A stretch of DNA of 64,000 nucleotides, taken from contig NZ_LS483364.1 of the NCBI RefSeq assembly GCF_900475275.1, positions 62,001-126,000 of the forward strand, given 5' to 3'. The stretch's first letter is position 1, and each line of letters starts with the position of its first letter. Under the pieces are notes generated by a model. The model did not search any database, was not told the origin of the DNA, and saw nothing but the letters and a program-made list of their open reading frames with translations. This document shows, one piece after another, positions 25,862-35,232 of the stretch. The DNA comes from Streptococcus sanguinis. GTDB lineage: Bacteria; Bacillota; Bacilli; Lactobacillales; Streptococcaceae. Both the position numbers and the translations under genes were made by a program.

Positions 25862-26314
25862 ATGATTTTTGATCAATTAGAGAATCTTGTTCGCTATCGA
25901 GGGATTCACGAAAATATCGATACAGCCATTGATTATCTCCTGAGTCACGATGTATCTAATCTAAACTCAGGGCGCTATGAAGTAGATGGTGATAGGGTCT
26001 TCTTCTTTTTGCAGGAAAATACTCTCAGTCAGCAGCAAGAGGAAAGCTTTGAATTTCACCAGAGATACTTGGACCTGCACTTTCTTTTGGAAGGGCATGA
26101 ACTGATCCAATATGGCTGTCAGATTAGAGAAGTTCAGGAAGCCTATGATGAAGGGCGAGATATTGGTTTTGTTGTTTGCAAACAGACTTATCCGCTCTTG
26201 TTAGACGGTTTCAATTTTGCTGCTTTTTTGCCAGAAGAAGCCCACCAGCCTAATCAATTTGCTGGCAGAGAAGAGACAGTTAAAAAGTGTGTATTTAAAG
26301 TTTTGTTGGATTAA
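25862..26314 (+). CDS. YhcH/YjgK/YiaL family protein
   Basis: A 150-residue cupin-like protein of the DUF386 family. Potential metal-binding residues are in FHQRYLDLHFLLEGHE and PEEAHQP. Homologs are encoded in sialic acid operons of E. coli (yhcH) and many streptococci; a role in handling sugar anomers has been proposed for the family but is not shown by the sequence. The ATG at 25862 is 4 bases past the satC stop. Confidence 0.88.
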   Translation: MIFDQLENLVRYRGIHENIDTAIDYLLSHDVSNLNSGRYEVDGDRVFFFLQENTLSQQQEESFEFHQRYLDLHFLLEGHELIQYGCQIREVQEAYDEGRDIGFVVCKQTYPLLLDGFNFAAFLPEEAHQPNQFAGREETVKKCVFKVLLD

Positions 26315-26335
26315 TATTTGAAAAGGAGGCTAGCA

Positions 26336-26986
26336 ATGGATAAAAGAGGTGCTCGATTGATAGAGACTATTTTTGATACGGATAATTTCTTTATGCAGAT
26401 TTGTGAGAAAATCCTTGATTTAGCGACAGTAAACTTGCTTTTTCTGCTGACATCTCTGCCTCTTCTAACCATCGGTATTGCGAAGCTAAGCCTCTATCAA
26501 ACTCTTTTTGAGATCAAAGGCGGTCGTCGTGTAAAAGTAACGGCTGTCTATATCAAGGCCTTCCGAGAAAATTGGCAGTTGGGCTTCAAGTTGGGCCTGC
26601 TGGAGCTGATGCTGTCTGCTATCAGTATTTTTGACCTTCTTCTTATCTGGGGTCAGGAGGCTCTACCTTTTCAAATACTGAAAGTTGCCTGCTTTGCTCT
26701 TCTTATCTTTACAACAGCGCTTTTTCTGTGTGTTTATCCACTGGCTGGCCGATTTGAGCAGTCTCTTATAGGTGGGTTACAGACTAGTCTAGTTTTGCTC
26801 AGTCTTAACTTTCCTTGGTTTTTCCTGATGATAGCTATTCTAGTAGCTATTTTGACAGTGCTTCTTAGTTCAGGACTTTTACTTTTACTAGGGCTATCGC
26901 TCTTTGTTTTAATCGGTTTTGCTGGATTGGCCTTCACGCAGATTACTGTTTTAGAGAAGATTTTTGCCAAATACGAAAAGCCTTAA
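26336..26986 (+). CDS. YesL-like DUF624 membrane protein
   Basis: A 216-residue protein with about five membrane helices and an N-terminal amphipathic region. It resembles the YesL/DUF624 family found beside carbohydrate ABC transporters. Function is unknown; proximity suggests help with transporter assembly or activity. The ATG at 26336 has an AAAGGAGG ribosome site, better than the upstream TTG in the same frame at 26318. Confidence 0.8.
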   Translation: MDKRGARLIETIFDTDNFFMQICEKILDLATVNLLFLLTSLPLLTIGIAKLSLYQTLFEIKGGRRVKVTAVYIKAFRENWQLGFKLGLLELMLSAISIFDLLLIWGQEALPFQILKVACFALLIFTTALFLCVYPLAGRFEQSLIGGLQTSLVLLSLNFPWFFLMIAILVAILTVLLSSGLLLLLGLSLFVLIGFAGLAFTQITVLEKIFAKYEKP

Positions 26987-27020
26987 TTTATAGAAATTCT
27001 AGATTTGGAGATAAAAGAAA

Positions 27021-27938
27021 ATGAAAAATATGACCAAATACCAAGGTGTCATTCCTGCTTTCTACGCTTGCTATGACGAGGAAGGTGAAATCAGCCCGGA
27101 GCGGACTCGCGCTTTAGTGGAATATTTCATCGCCAAGAGCGTACAAGGTCTTTATGTCAACGGTTCTTCGGGCGAGTGTATCTATCTGAGTGTAGAAGAC
27201 CGAAAACGGGTTCTAGAAGAAGTGATGAAAGTTGCTAAGGGGCGTCTGACTATCATTGCCCATGTGGCTTGCAACAATACTAAAGACAGCGTGGAGCTGG
27301 CTCGTCATGCGGAAAGTTTGGGAGTCGATGCTATTGCAGCTATTCCGCCGATTTATTTCCGTTTGCCAGAGTATTCGGTTGCCCAATATTGGAATGACAT
27401 CAGTGCGGCGGCGCCTAATACTGATTTCGTGATTTATAATATCCCTCAGCTGGCTGGTGTAGCCTTAACTCCTAGCCTTTACAAGGAAATGCTCAAGAAT
27501 GAGCGCGTGATTGGTGTGAAGAACTCTTCAATGCCAGTGCAGGATATTCAGACCTTTGTAGCTCTTGGGGGAGAAGATCATGTGGTCTTTAATGGTCCAG
27601 ATGAGCAATTCTTAGGTGGCCGTCTTATGGGTGCTGCAGCCGGTATCGGTGGTACATACGGGGCTATGCCAGAGCTCTTTCTCAAACTCAATCAATTGAT
27701 TGCTGACAAGGAATTGGAACGGGCTAAAGAATTGCAATATGCGATAAATGCAATCATCGGAAAATTAACCAGTGCCCGCGGCAATATGTACGCTGTTATA
27801 AAGGGTGTTTTGGAAATTAATGAAGGCTTGACCATCGGATCTGTCCGTTCTCCTCTAACACCGCTACACGAAAGTGATCGGCCAATTGTGGAAGAAGCTG
27901 CTCAATTGATTAGACAAACCAAGGAGCAATTTTTATAA
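27021..27938 (+). CDS. nanA: N-acetylneuraminate lyase
   Basis: Aldolase splitting N-acetylneuraminate into pyruvate and N-acetylmannosamine. It is a 305-residue member of the DHDPS/NAL class I aldolases, with GSSGE (residues 48-52), the YNIP tyrosine (139) and the Schiff-base lysine in VIGVKNSS (Lys167). All match the sialate lyase rather than dihydrodipicolinate synthase pattern. Note that the same symbol is used for sialidase in pneumococcus; this is the lyase. Confidence 0.95.
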   Translation: MKNMTKYQGVIPAFYACYDEEGEISPERTRALVEYFIAKSVQGLYVNGSSGECIYLSVEDRKRVLEEVMKVAKGRLTIIAHVACNNTKDSVELARHAESLGVDAIAAIPPIYFRLPEYSVAQYWNDISAAAPNTDFVIYNIPQLAGVALTPSLYKEMLKNERVIGVKNSSMPVQDIQTFVALGGEDHVVFNGPDEQFLGGRLMGAAAGIGGTYGAMPELFLKLNQLIADKELERAKELQYAINAIIGKLTSARGNMYAVIKGVLEINEGLTIGSVRSPLTPLHESDRPIVEEAAQLIRQTKEQFL

Positions 27939-27971
27939 GCAACAGGATAAACACTAGAGAGAAGGTGTGCT

Positions 27972-28856
27972 ATGAAACACTATGTTGCCATTGATATTGG
28001 CGGTACCAATATCAAGTATGGCTTGATCAACGAGGCTGAGACCTTGGTGGAAGCACATGAAATGCCGACAGAGGCCCACAAAGGTGGTCCGGGAATTATG
28101 CAAAAGGTTGAAGCGATTGTTGCAGCCTATTTAGAAAAAGGACCTCTGGCTGGGATTTGTATTTCTTCGGCTGGTATGGTGGATCCAGACAAGGGTGAAA
28201 TTTTCTATGCTGGGCCACAGATTCCTAATTACGCTGGGACCCAGTTCAAAAAAGTGCTGGAAGAAACATTCTCCCTGCCTTGTGAGATTGAAAATGATGT
28301 CAACTGTGCTGGTCTGGCGGAGGCTATGTCGGGTAGTGGCAAGGGAGCGAAGATTGCCCTTTGTTTGACAATCGGTACAGGTATTGGAGGCTGTCTGGTC
28401 GTAGATGGTCAGGTCTTCCATGGCTTTAGTAACTCTGCTTGTGAGGTCGGATACCTGCATCTACCAGACGGAGCTTTCCAAGATGTGGCATCTACAACAG
28501 CTCTGGTCAATTATGTGGCTGAGCTACATGGAGAAGACGCAGAGTATTGGAATGGCCGTCGGATTTTCAAAGAAGCAACTGAGGGCAATAAACTCTGTAT
28601 CGAAGGCATCGATCGCATGGTTGGCTATCTGGGTCAAGGAATTGCCAATATCTGCTATGTCGTTAATCCAGAAGTTGTTATTCTAGGCGGAGGCATCATG
28701 GGACAAGAAGCTATCCTTAGACCGCGTATTCAGGCGGCTTTGCAGGATGCTTTGGTTCCAAGCATTGCTGACAAAACCAAACTGGCCTTTGCTCATCATC
28801 AAAATACTGCGGGTATGTTTGGAGCCTACTATCATTTCAAAAATAGACAAGTTTAA
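27972..28856 (+). CDS. nanK: ROK-family N-acetylmannosamine kinase
   Basis: Phosphorylates ManNAc to ManNAc-6-P using ATP. The phosphate loop AIDIGGTNIKYG is at the N-terminus, ENDVNCAGLAE contains the catalytic aspartate, and LTIGTGIGG is the second phosphate motif. The usual ROK zinc signature CxCGxxGCxE is absent; the equivalent stretch reads SACEVGYLHLPDG. It is 294 residues. Position between nanA and the regulator supports the substrate call. Confidence 0.9.
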   Translation: MKHYVAIDIGGTNIKYGLINEAETLVEAHEMPTEAHKGGPGIMQKVEAIVAAYLEKGPLAGICISSAGMVDPDKGEIFYAGPQIPNYAGTQFKKVLEETFSLPCEIENDVNCAGLAEAMSGSGKGAKIALCLTIGTGIGGCLVVDGQVFHGFSNSACEVGYLHLPDGAFQDVASTTALVNYVAELHGEDAEYWNGRRIFKEATEGNKLCIEGIDRMVGYLGQGIANICYVVNPEVVILGGGIMGQEAILRPRIQAALQDALVPSIADKTKLAFAHHQNTAGMFGAYYHFKNRQV

Positions 28857-28880
28857 CCTGAGATTTTTCTCAGGTTCCTT
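28855..28880 (+). terminator. Weak hairpin at the nanK stop codon
   Basis: AACCTGAG/CTCAGGTT pairs across a six-base loop starting inside the nanK stop region. The following sequence is only partly T-rich, so it may reduce rather than stop transcription into the next small gene. Confidence 0.4.
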
Positions 28881-28901
28881 GTCTTTTAAGAGGAAAATCA
28901 A

Positions 28902-29231
28902 ATGGCAGAAAGAAGTTTCATTCAGGAAGCTGCTCAGCTTCTAGGTTCTTTGATGGAAGATTTTCAAAAGAAGGCAATTCGGTCAAGAGATGAAATCCGC
29001 TTTTACGAGTGCTTAGCAGAAGTTTTAAGGAGCTTGGAGAAAACCAAGGCCCTGGATAACCGTCTTCTCATTGCTCTTGAAAGCTTCCATAAAAGTGCTA
29101 GTTTTTTAATTGGTCTTAGTAGCCTCAAACTGGATCAGCCTACTTATCAAAAGTGGCGTGCCTACGATGCCTTTCATATGGAAAAAGTTCAGCCCCAATT
29201 AGAAATCTATGGGCCAATCCTCCCCTTGTGA
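28902..29231 (+). CDS. Small helical protein of unknown function
   Basis: A 109-residue predicted all-helical cytoplasmic protein (RSFIQEAAQLLGSLMEDF...). I do not recognise it. It is read in the same direction as the sialic acid genes, 45 bases after nanK with an AAGAGGAAA ribosome site, and is followed by the operon's main terminator, so it belongs to the operon. Small helical bacteriocin-immunity-like proteins have a similar look, but no motif supports that. Confidence 0.65.
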   Translation: MAERSFIQEAAQLLGSLMEDFQKKAIRSRDEIRFYECLAEVLRSLEKTKALDNRLLIALESFHKSASFLIGLSSLKLDQPTYQKWRAYDAFHMEKVQPQLEIYGPILPL

Positions 29232-29261
29232 AAGAAAGAGGAAAAATTTAGACCAAAAAAG

Positions 29262-29293
29262 AAAACGAGTCAGAAAATCCTGATTCGTTTTTA
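29262..29293. terminator. Terminator ending the nan operon (may work both ways)
   Basis: AAAACGAGTCAG pairs with CTGATTCGTTTTT across a six-base loop. A T-run follows on the plus strand and an A-run (T on the minus strand) precedes it, so it can also serve the convergent gene at 29330. Confidence 0.82.
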
Positions 29294-29329
29294 TCGTTTG
29301 TGGGTATTGCGGCGGTAGTAGGTTGAAGT

Positions 29330-30394
29330 CTATCGGGGTTTCACTTCAATAGGGTCAAGGCCAAATAAATAATTATCTCTAGGAACAATTGTAGCTTTAA
29401 TATGGACATTTTGATTTATTCCAGTGACTCCTTGTTTAGATAGATTGGTAAGACTAACTCTATGAAGTTGGAAAGCTGGACCTGTGAGTGCTCCTGTATC
29501 GCCTGCATAAATCAGTACATCAGCATTATATTTTGTATTCGTAAGGCGTTGGATGTCCGCGATATATCCATCAAATTCAACAACTTTCCCAGAATATTTC
29601 TTTGTAAATTCTTTTATTTTTCCCTCTTCATCAGTTTGTAGAATGGATGCAAATTCGGCATTGTTTTCGGTAGTTATTACTTCTTGAGTAGAAGAACTAG
29701 AGTTTTGTATGTTCTTTTCAGTTGAAGCGGCTGCACTGGAATTTTCAACATCACTCACAGGTGATTTTTCTTCAGTTGTCTGTTCAGGAAAAGTGTGGTA
29801 AGAAACAATTATTTCAGTATCTTTATTAATTTTTTCATTTTTCTTGAAATCTGTTATTCCATCTACTTTAACTTGATCAATTGTTCCATCTTTTTTTAAC
29901 CACCCAAATACCAAATCATCAATTTTTTCAGTTTTTATGTTAGTGAATCCAGCTTTTTTCAGTTTTTTAACAATATCTTTATAATTTTGTTTTGAAATTT
30001 CTTTAGAAGAAAAGGGGAGACTAATTAAATTCTCATCCGCTTCGTTGGAAGCAAAAGAGTGATATGAGATAGTAATTAAGGAATCCTTTCGAAATTTATC
30101 ACTACTGTTGAATTTTGTTTTTCCGTCAATTTTAACTTCTTCAACATCACCATTTTCAATGTCCCCTTCTTTAGTAAAAACTCCGAGTGGTAAATCCTTA
30201 ATTTCATTGGTTTTTATATTAGTAAAACCTGCATCGTTTAACTTTTTGATAACGTTTTGATATTCTTGATATTTAGCTTCTTTACTGGAAATAGTTACCT
30301 TAATGGAATCCGTAGAATTCGCGTTGACAACATAAGCAGTTTGTAATGAAGTTAATAATAAACCGCAAGAAAGATAAATTCCTAATTTTTTCAT
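29330..30394 (-). CDS. Secreted protein with duplicated domain and C-terminal DUF4839-like domain
   Basis: A 354-residue exported protein. It has a signal peptide (KKLGIYLSCGLLLTS...VVNA). Two related segments of about 85 residues follow (KKLNDAGFTNIKTNEI and KKLKKAGFTNIKTEKI, each ending in a predicted strand ITISYH or IIVSYH), resembling PASTA-like or SHOCT-free repeats. After a Ser/Thr-rich linker, the C-terminal domain (KKYSGKVVEFDGYIADI, DVLIYAGD, LFGLDPIEV) resembles DUF4839. Its coding sequence is markedly AT-rich compared with flanking genes, and it interrupts the nan operon-regulator pairing, both signs of insertion. Ribosome site AAAGGAG. Confidence 0.8.
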   Translation of the reverse strand: MKKLGIYLSCGLLLTSLQTAYVVNANSTDSIKVTISSKEAKYQEYQNVIKKLNDAGFTNIKTNEIKDLPLGVFTKEGDIENGDVEEVKIDGKTKFNSSDKFRKDSLITISYHSFASNEADENLISLPFSSKEISKQNYKDIVKKLKKAGFTNIKTEKIDDLVFGWLKKDGTIDQVKVDGITDFKKNEKINKDTEIIVSYHTFPEQTTEEKSPVSDVENSSAAASTEKNIQNSSSSTQEVITTENNAEFASILQTDEEGKIKEFTKKYSGKVVEFDGYIADIQRLTNTKYNADVLIYAGDTGALTGPAFQLHRVSLTNLSKQGVTGINQNVHIKATIVPRDNYLFGLDPIEVKPR

Positions 30395-30486
30395 AATAAG
30401 CTCCTTTTAACCTTTTAGTTAGAGTATAACATAACAAGTAGGACAATAATATAATTTGTAAAATTATTTCAATATTTATTTTCTTG

Positions 30487-31326
30487 TTATCTTCTCCGAT
30501 AATAACCATTCAATTTCTGATTCTCCCAAAAGCTGTTAAAGATTCTTTCTTTCTTCTCGCGGTTAATCTCGAGGAAAAAGGCATAGATGAGGTCAATCAT
30601 GAGAAGCATGGGGAATTGTGCGGAAATCCGTAGGATAAACTCAGGCTTGCTTTGAAGGGCAACAGGAACGACTTCAGTGAAGTCTTCTTGAATCTTTTCA
30701 GGTTGTCCAGTCACCAAGATGGTTTTTGCTCCCATATTTTTAGCGTCAATCAAGCTGTCAATGATGGACTGGGTCTGTCCGGATAGAGAAAATCCGATAA
30801 CGAGGCAGTTCTTGTCCAGAATACTAGTTGTCCAAGCGAAGCCATCTTGGTCGGTTAGGGCTTCACAAACGACTCCCAGTCTCATGAAGCGCAGCTTCAT
30901 ATCACGTGCTACTAAGCCTGAGCTCCCTGTTCCAAAGAAATAAACACGGTCGGCCTCTTCTATGATTTGAGCCACTCGCTTCAGCTTTTCCTCATCTATC
31001 AGTTCTTTTGTCTGCTGGTGGATTTGATTGTAGTTGTACAAGACATGACGTGATAAGCTGCTTTGCATATTATCCGCCTCGATTTGCGACTTTTGTAGGT
31101 CCTGTAAATATTGAAAGCTAAATTCCCGATAACCTTTAAAGCCACATTTTTTGGCGAAACGGGTCAAGGCTGCTTGAGAAATGTGCAAGGTTTGAGCGAC
31201 TTGCAAAGAGGGTAAATCCTCTTGAATACTATTTGGATTCAAAAAATAGTGACCAATCCTCTGTTCCAAGTCGGTCATCTTGTCAAGATGGCTCTCAATG
31301 ATAGCCAAGATATTTTGCTGACTCAT
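30487..31326 (-). CDS. nanR: RpiR-family transcriptional regulator of sialic acid genes
   Basis: A 279-residue regulator with an N-terminal RpiR helix-turn-helix (about residues 1-77, including TLHISQAALTRFAKKCGF) and a C-terminal SIS sugar-phosphate-binding domain (FFGTGSSGLVA, GFSLSGQTQS). It lies at the end of the nan locus on the opposite strand, as NanR does in pneumococcus, where it activates the operon in response to ManNAc-6-P. Regulation of this operon is inferred from position and family. Confidence 0.88.
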   Translation of the reverse strand: MSQQNILAIIESHLDKMTDLEQRIGHYFLNPNSIQEDLPSLQVAQTLHISQAALTRFAKKCGFKGYREFSFQYLQDLQKSQIEADNMQSSLSRHVLYNYNQIHQQTKELIDEEKLKRVAQIIEEADRVYFFGTGSSGLVARDMKLRFMRLGVVCEALTDQDGFAWTTSILDKNCLVIGFSLSGQTQSIIDSLIDAKNMGAKTILVTGQPEKIQEDFTEVVPVALQSKPEFILRISAQFPMLLMIDLIYAFFLEINREKKERIFNSFWENQKLNGYYRRR

Positions 31327-31436
31327 AAAATCACTTTCTTCATGGGATAATGTTTATTAAAAGTTTAGGGCTGTTCTGGCTGGAAGGTACATTTGAAGCC
31401 ACTTTTACTATTCTGCCATTCTATATTTGTCTTAGA

Positions 31437-31470
31437 ATTTGTTTATATTATAACATAGTTATAGACAAAT
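31437..31470 (-). promoter_or_regulatory. nanR promoter within an imperfect inverted repeat
   Basis: Reading the minus strand, ATTTGTCTATAAC and GTTATAATATAAACAAAT form an imperfect inverted repeat that contains a TGT-TATAAT extended -10. It lies about 110 bases upstream of the nanR start. Autoregulation through this repeat is possible but unproven. Confidence 0.45.
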
Positions 31471-31591
31471 AAACCGTTTGCAAGACTGAAACTTATCAAG
31501 AGTGTACAGCTGAGACTGATTTGTAAGTATTGAAATGAATCAAATCTATATGGGCTTTTCCTATCAGTTTGAGATAGATGTTTAGCAATCT

Positions 31592-31621
31592 CTGACTGTT
31601 TTTCTGAAAATATGTTATAAT
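31592..31621 (+). promoter_or_regulatory. Promoter of the V-type ATPase operon
   Basis: An extended -10 TGT-TATAAT (hexamer 31616-31621) with a weak -35 CTGACT 18 bases upstream. The predicted leader is about 115 bases and ends with a hairpin CGTTTTC/GAAAACG (31704-31726) just before the GAGGGGG ribosome site. The rest of the 31327-31740 gap shows no gene; a 32-codon frame at 31624 is discussed in the findings. Confidence 0.65.
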
Positions 31622-31740
31622 TTATGCAAGTACGAAGCTGTATTCCAGAAGATGAGTTTGCCAGATGGTTGGACAGTCAGCCAGGAATGCAGATTTTAAA
31701 ATCCGTTTTCGAAGGTTTTTGAAAACGAGGGGGTGAATAG

Positions 31741-32064
31741 ATGGCCAATGAAACACTTGAAAAAATGCAGGAAATTGAAACTGCTGCAGAAGAAGTTTTG
31801 ATGGGCTCCAGGACACAGGCTCAGGAGCTGCGACAGCAGGTAGATGAAAATCTCAGACAGCTAGGTCTGACTTATGACGATGAAACGCAGAAGCTGGCTG
31901 AGGAATTAACCGCGACTTCTCAGCAAAAGTTGGTGCACCTGCAGCAAGACTTGGAGCAGACAACCCAGCAGAATGAGGACAAGGTTGCGGCTGCGCTGAC
32001 AGATAAGAAAGCAGACTTGGCGCGAGTCATTGTAGAGAAGGTGGTAGAAGCCTATGGCCATTAG
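31741..32064 (+). CDS. ntpF: V/A-type ATPase peripheral stalk subunit (NtpF/G-H type)
   Basis: A 107-residue, fully helical, charged coiled-coil protein (QELRQQVDENLRQLG..., KLVHLQQDLEQTTQQ), as expected for the small peripheral-stalk subunit that pairs with subunit E. It is the first gene of the operon, as ntpF is in Enterococcus hirae. Its end overlaps the ntpI start by 11 bases. Assignment is mostly by position and coiled-coil character. Confidence 0.8.
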   Translation: MANETLEKMQEIETAAEEVLMGSRTQAQELRQQVDENLRQLGLTYDDETQKLAEELTATSQQKLVHLQQDLEQTTQQNEDKVAAALTDKKADLARVIVEKVVEAYGH

Positions 32065-34009
32065 TCAAATGCGGCAGTTGTCTCTGCTTCTGCCCAAGGA
32101 ACTGCTGGATCAGCTTCTCTTTTACCTACAGGGTTTAGAGTCGGTTCAGATTCATGACTTGCGGCAGGAAGAGGACTGGCAGGCAGCCTTTGAGCAGACT
32201 TTAGTCGGCCGACCGGATCAGCAGCTATCTCAGCAGGATTTGCTCAGTCGTCAGGAAAAGCTCGAGAGGCTAATTGCAGAGCTAGAGTCTTTTATGCCCA
32301 AAAAGAAACTGCTGGAATCCTTAAAAGAAGAGCCTTTGGAGCTGTCCTTTGCTGCTTTGGAGCAGGCAGGGAAGGCCCGAGATGAGGAGGCACTGCTGGA
32401 AGGAATCAGCAAGCAGCTCAAGGTCTTGCAAGAGGCCAAGGGTCAGATAGAAGCTGATCGCTTAGAAGTGGCTGCGCTGGAGAAGTGGGAGCCACTGGAG
32501 CTAACACCGCAAGCAGCTGCGACTTTCAGCCATCTGGGAGCTTTGATTGGGACGATTCCTAATACCGACGACGATGCTCTGCGCTTGGCTCTGGGAGCAC
32601 ATCCTGACCTGAAGTTTCAGGAAGTCTTTACCGATGATACGGAGCATGGGGTTCTTATTTTTTACAAGACAGGCTCTCTGGAAGAAGTACGCAAAATCTT
32701 GAAAGAGTATGGCTTTAAGCCTTTTGAGTATGACCGTGAGGAGCTACCTGCTGAGCGGGTAGCCCAGCTCAAGGCCAATATTCGACAGCAGGAGGCGGTG
32801 GCAGATGTTATGACCAAGAGTCTGGCAGCTTCCAAGAATGAACTGGATCAACTCAAGGTTCAGCTGGACTATCTCTGCAATCTCTCCTCTCGCCAAGAAA
32901 GTAAAAATCAGTTAGCCAGCACGCAAAATCTGGCAGCCTTGGAAGGCTGGATCGAAAGCAATCAGGTTCAAGCTCTTGAGGCTTGCTTGACGGAGCAGTT
33001 CGGCCAGAGCATTCTCATCCAGACCAGAGAGATTCGACAGGACGAGGAAGATAAGGTTCCGACCAAGCTTAAAAACAATGCCTTGGTGGAGCCCTTCGAG
33101 CTAGTGACGGAGATGTATTCCCTGCCTAAATATGGTGACAAGGATCCTACCCCTGTCGTTTCCCTATTTTATTTTGTATTCTTTGGCATGATGGTTGCCG
33201 ACATTGGCTACGGCCTCTTGCTCTTTGTAGGCACCAGTCTGGCGCTGCACTTCTTGCATGTCAAGTCGGGACTGGCTAAGAATCTGCGATTCTTCCGCCT
33301 GTTGGGTGTGGCAGTCATCATCTGGGGGCTGGTTTATGGCTCTTTCTTTGGCTTTGAACTGCCCTTTGCTCTGATCAGTACCAGCTCTGATGCCATGACG
33401 ATTCTGGTTATTTCTGTTGTCTTTGGCTTTGTTACAGTGCTGGCGGGCCTCTTCCTCAGTGGTCTGAAAAATATGCGTCTCAAGGATTATGCAGAAGCTT
33501 ATAATGCAGGCTTTGCTTGGGTACTGATTTTGCTGGGGCTGCTACTCTTGGCCCTGGGAAATTTCTTCCCATCCTTGGCCTTTGCTGCAACGATTGGTCA
33601 GTGGCTGGCCATCATCAATGCTCTGGGTATACTGGCAGTATCCATTGTCAGTGCTAAGAGTTTGGCAGGCTTAGGGTCAGGTCTCTTTAATCTTTACAAT
33701 GTCAGTGGCTATGTAGGAGACCTTGTCAGCTTTACGCGGCTGATGGCTCTAGGGCTTTCGGGGGCCAGCATTGGCTCGGCTTTTAACTTGATTGTCAGCC
33801 TCTTTCCACCTGTCGCTCGCTTCAGCATCGGTATTCTGCTCTTTATTGCCCTGCATTTGGTCAATATGTTTCTATCTTTTCTGTCCGGTTATGTGCACGG
33901 AGCGCGTTTGATTTTCGTGGAATTTTTCGGGAAATTCTACGACGGCGGCGGCAAGCCTTTCACTCCGCTCAAGCCTAGTGAGAAATACGTTCAGCAAAGC
34001 AAGAAATAA
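32054..34009 (+). CDS. ntpI: V/A-type ATPase subunit I (subunit a)
   Basis: Large membrane stator subunit, 651 residues. The N-terminal half is a cytoplasmic coiled-coil region. The C-terminal half has about seven membrane helices starting at DPTPVVSLFYFVFFGMMVADIGYG, with the essential arginine expected in the SFTRLMALGLSG helix. It forms the ion half-channels next to the c-ring. The start at 32054 overlaps the previous gene; an ATG at 32069 is an alternative. Confidence 0.93.
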   Translation: MAISQMRQLSLLLPKELLDQLLFYLQGLESVQIHDLRQEEDWQAAFEQTLVGRPDQQLSQQDLLSRQEKLERLIAELESFMPKKKLLESLKEEPLELSFAALEQAGKARDEEALLEGISKQLKVLQEAKGQIEADRLEVAALEKWEPLELTPQAAATFSHLGALIGTIPNTDDDALRLALGAHPDLKFQEVFTDDTEHGVLIFYKTGSLEEVRKILKEYGFKPFEYDREELPAERVAQLKANIRQQEAVADVMTKSLAASKNELDQLKVQLDYLCNLSSRQESKNQLASTQNLAALEGWIESNQVQALEACLTEQFGQSILIQTREIRQDEEDKVPTKLKNNALVEPFELVTEMYSLPKYGDKDPTPVVSLFYFVFFGMMVADIGYGLLLFVGTSLALHFLHVKSGLAKNLRFFRLLGVAVIIWGLVYGSFFGFELPFALISTSSDAMTILVISVVFGFVTVLAGLFLSGLKNMRLKDYAEAYNAGFAWVLILLGLLLLALGNFFPSLAFAATIGQWLAIINALGILAVSIVSAKSLAGLGSGLFNLYNVSGYVGDLVSFTRLMALGLSGASIGSAFNLIVSLFPPVARFSIGILLFIALHLVNMFLSFLSGYVHGARLIFVEFFGKFYDGGGKPFTPLKPSEKYVQQSKK

Positions 34010-34138
34010 AGATTAGGAACTATGGTAAGAGATGAGAAGCTCATCTTTAGAAAAACACTTTCTACAACATCAAAACAAGCATTATTCATTCAATTAGCTG
34101 TTGATTTTACGATGATTACAGCATTTTCATAGGAGTAA

Positions 34139-34621
<483 letters not shown>

Positions 34622-34631
34622 GGAGGCTTTT

Positions 34632-35222
34632 ATGTCTGACATGTCAGATCTCAAAGTTTCTGTCTTGGAGCAAGCTCACGAAAAGGGGCGTCTGCTTTTG
34701 GCCGAGGCTACTGAGAAAATAGAACAGGAAGCCAAGGAACGTGAGGCCCAGCTAGTTCGGCAAAAGCTTGGACAGAGGGAGCAGCAGCTGAAAGAAATCA
34801 GTCGGCGCAGTCAGCGCGATATTCAGCAGCTGGAAAATCAAAAGCGCCAGTCTACTCTGGTCATAAAGCAGCGGGTTCTCAGAGAGCTTTTTGAGGAGGC
34901 CTATGCTCAGATGGCGGCTTGGCCACCAGCTGAAGAAGAGCATTTTCTAAAGAGTGTCCTGGCCAAATACCCAGAGGAAGAGATGGCACTAGTTTTCGGT
35001 GCTCTATCAGCTGAGAAATTCAGCTCCAGCCAGTTAGAAGACTTGAAAAAAGCCTTTCCGCAAGTACACTTTTCAGACCAGTCCATAGCCGGTCAGGCAG
35101 GCTTTGTATTGAGCCAAGGACGAGTGGATGATAGTTATCTCTATCGCGACTTGCTGGACTCTGTCTGGCAGGAGGAAAGCTACCGTCTGGCTCAGGACAT
35201 TTTCAAAGACCAGGCAGAATAG
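34632..35222 (+). CDS. ntpE: V/A-type ATPase peripheral stalk subunit E
   Basis: A 196-residue protein with a long N-terminal charged helix (LLLAEATEKIEQEAKEREAQ) and a globular C-terminal domain ending QSIAGQAGFVLSQGRVDDSY, the GGxxxxxGxxxxNNT-like strand pattern of E subunits. It pairs with the NtpF-type subunit to form the outer stalk. It starts 10 bases after ntpK and ends 10 bases before ntpC, with AAGGAGG as ribosome site. Confidence 0.9.
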   Translation: MSDMSDLKVSVLEQAHEKGRLLLAEATEKIEQEAKEREAQLVRQKLGQREQQLKEISRRSQRDIQQLENQKRQSTLVIKQRVLRELFEEAYAQMAAWPPAEEEHFLKSVLAKYPEEEMALVFGALSAEKFSSSQLEDLKKAFPQVHFSDQSIAGQAGFVLSQGRVDDSYLYRDLLDSVWQEESYRLAQDIFKDQAE

Positions 35223-35232
35223 GAGGCGGACC

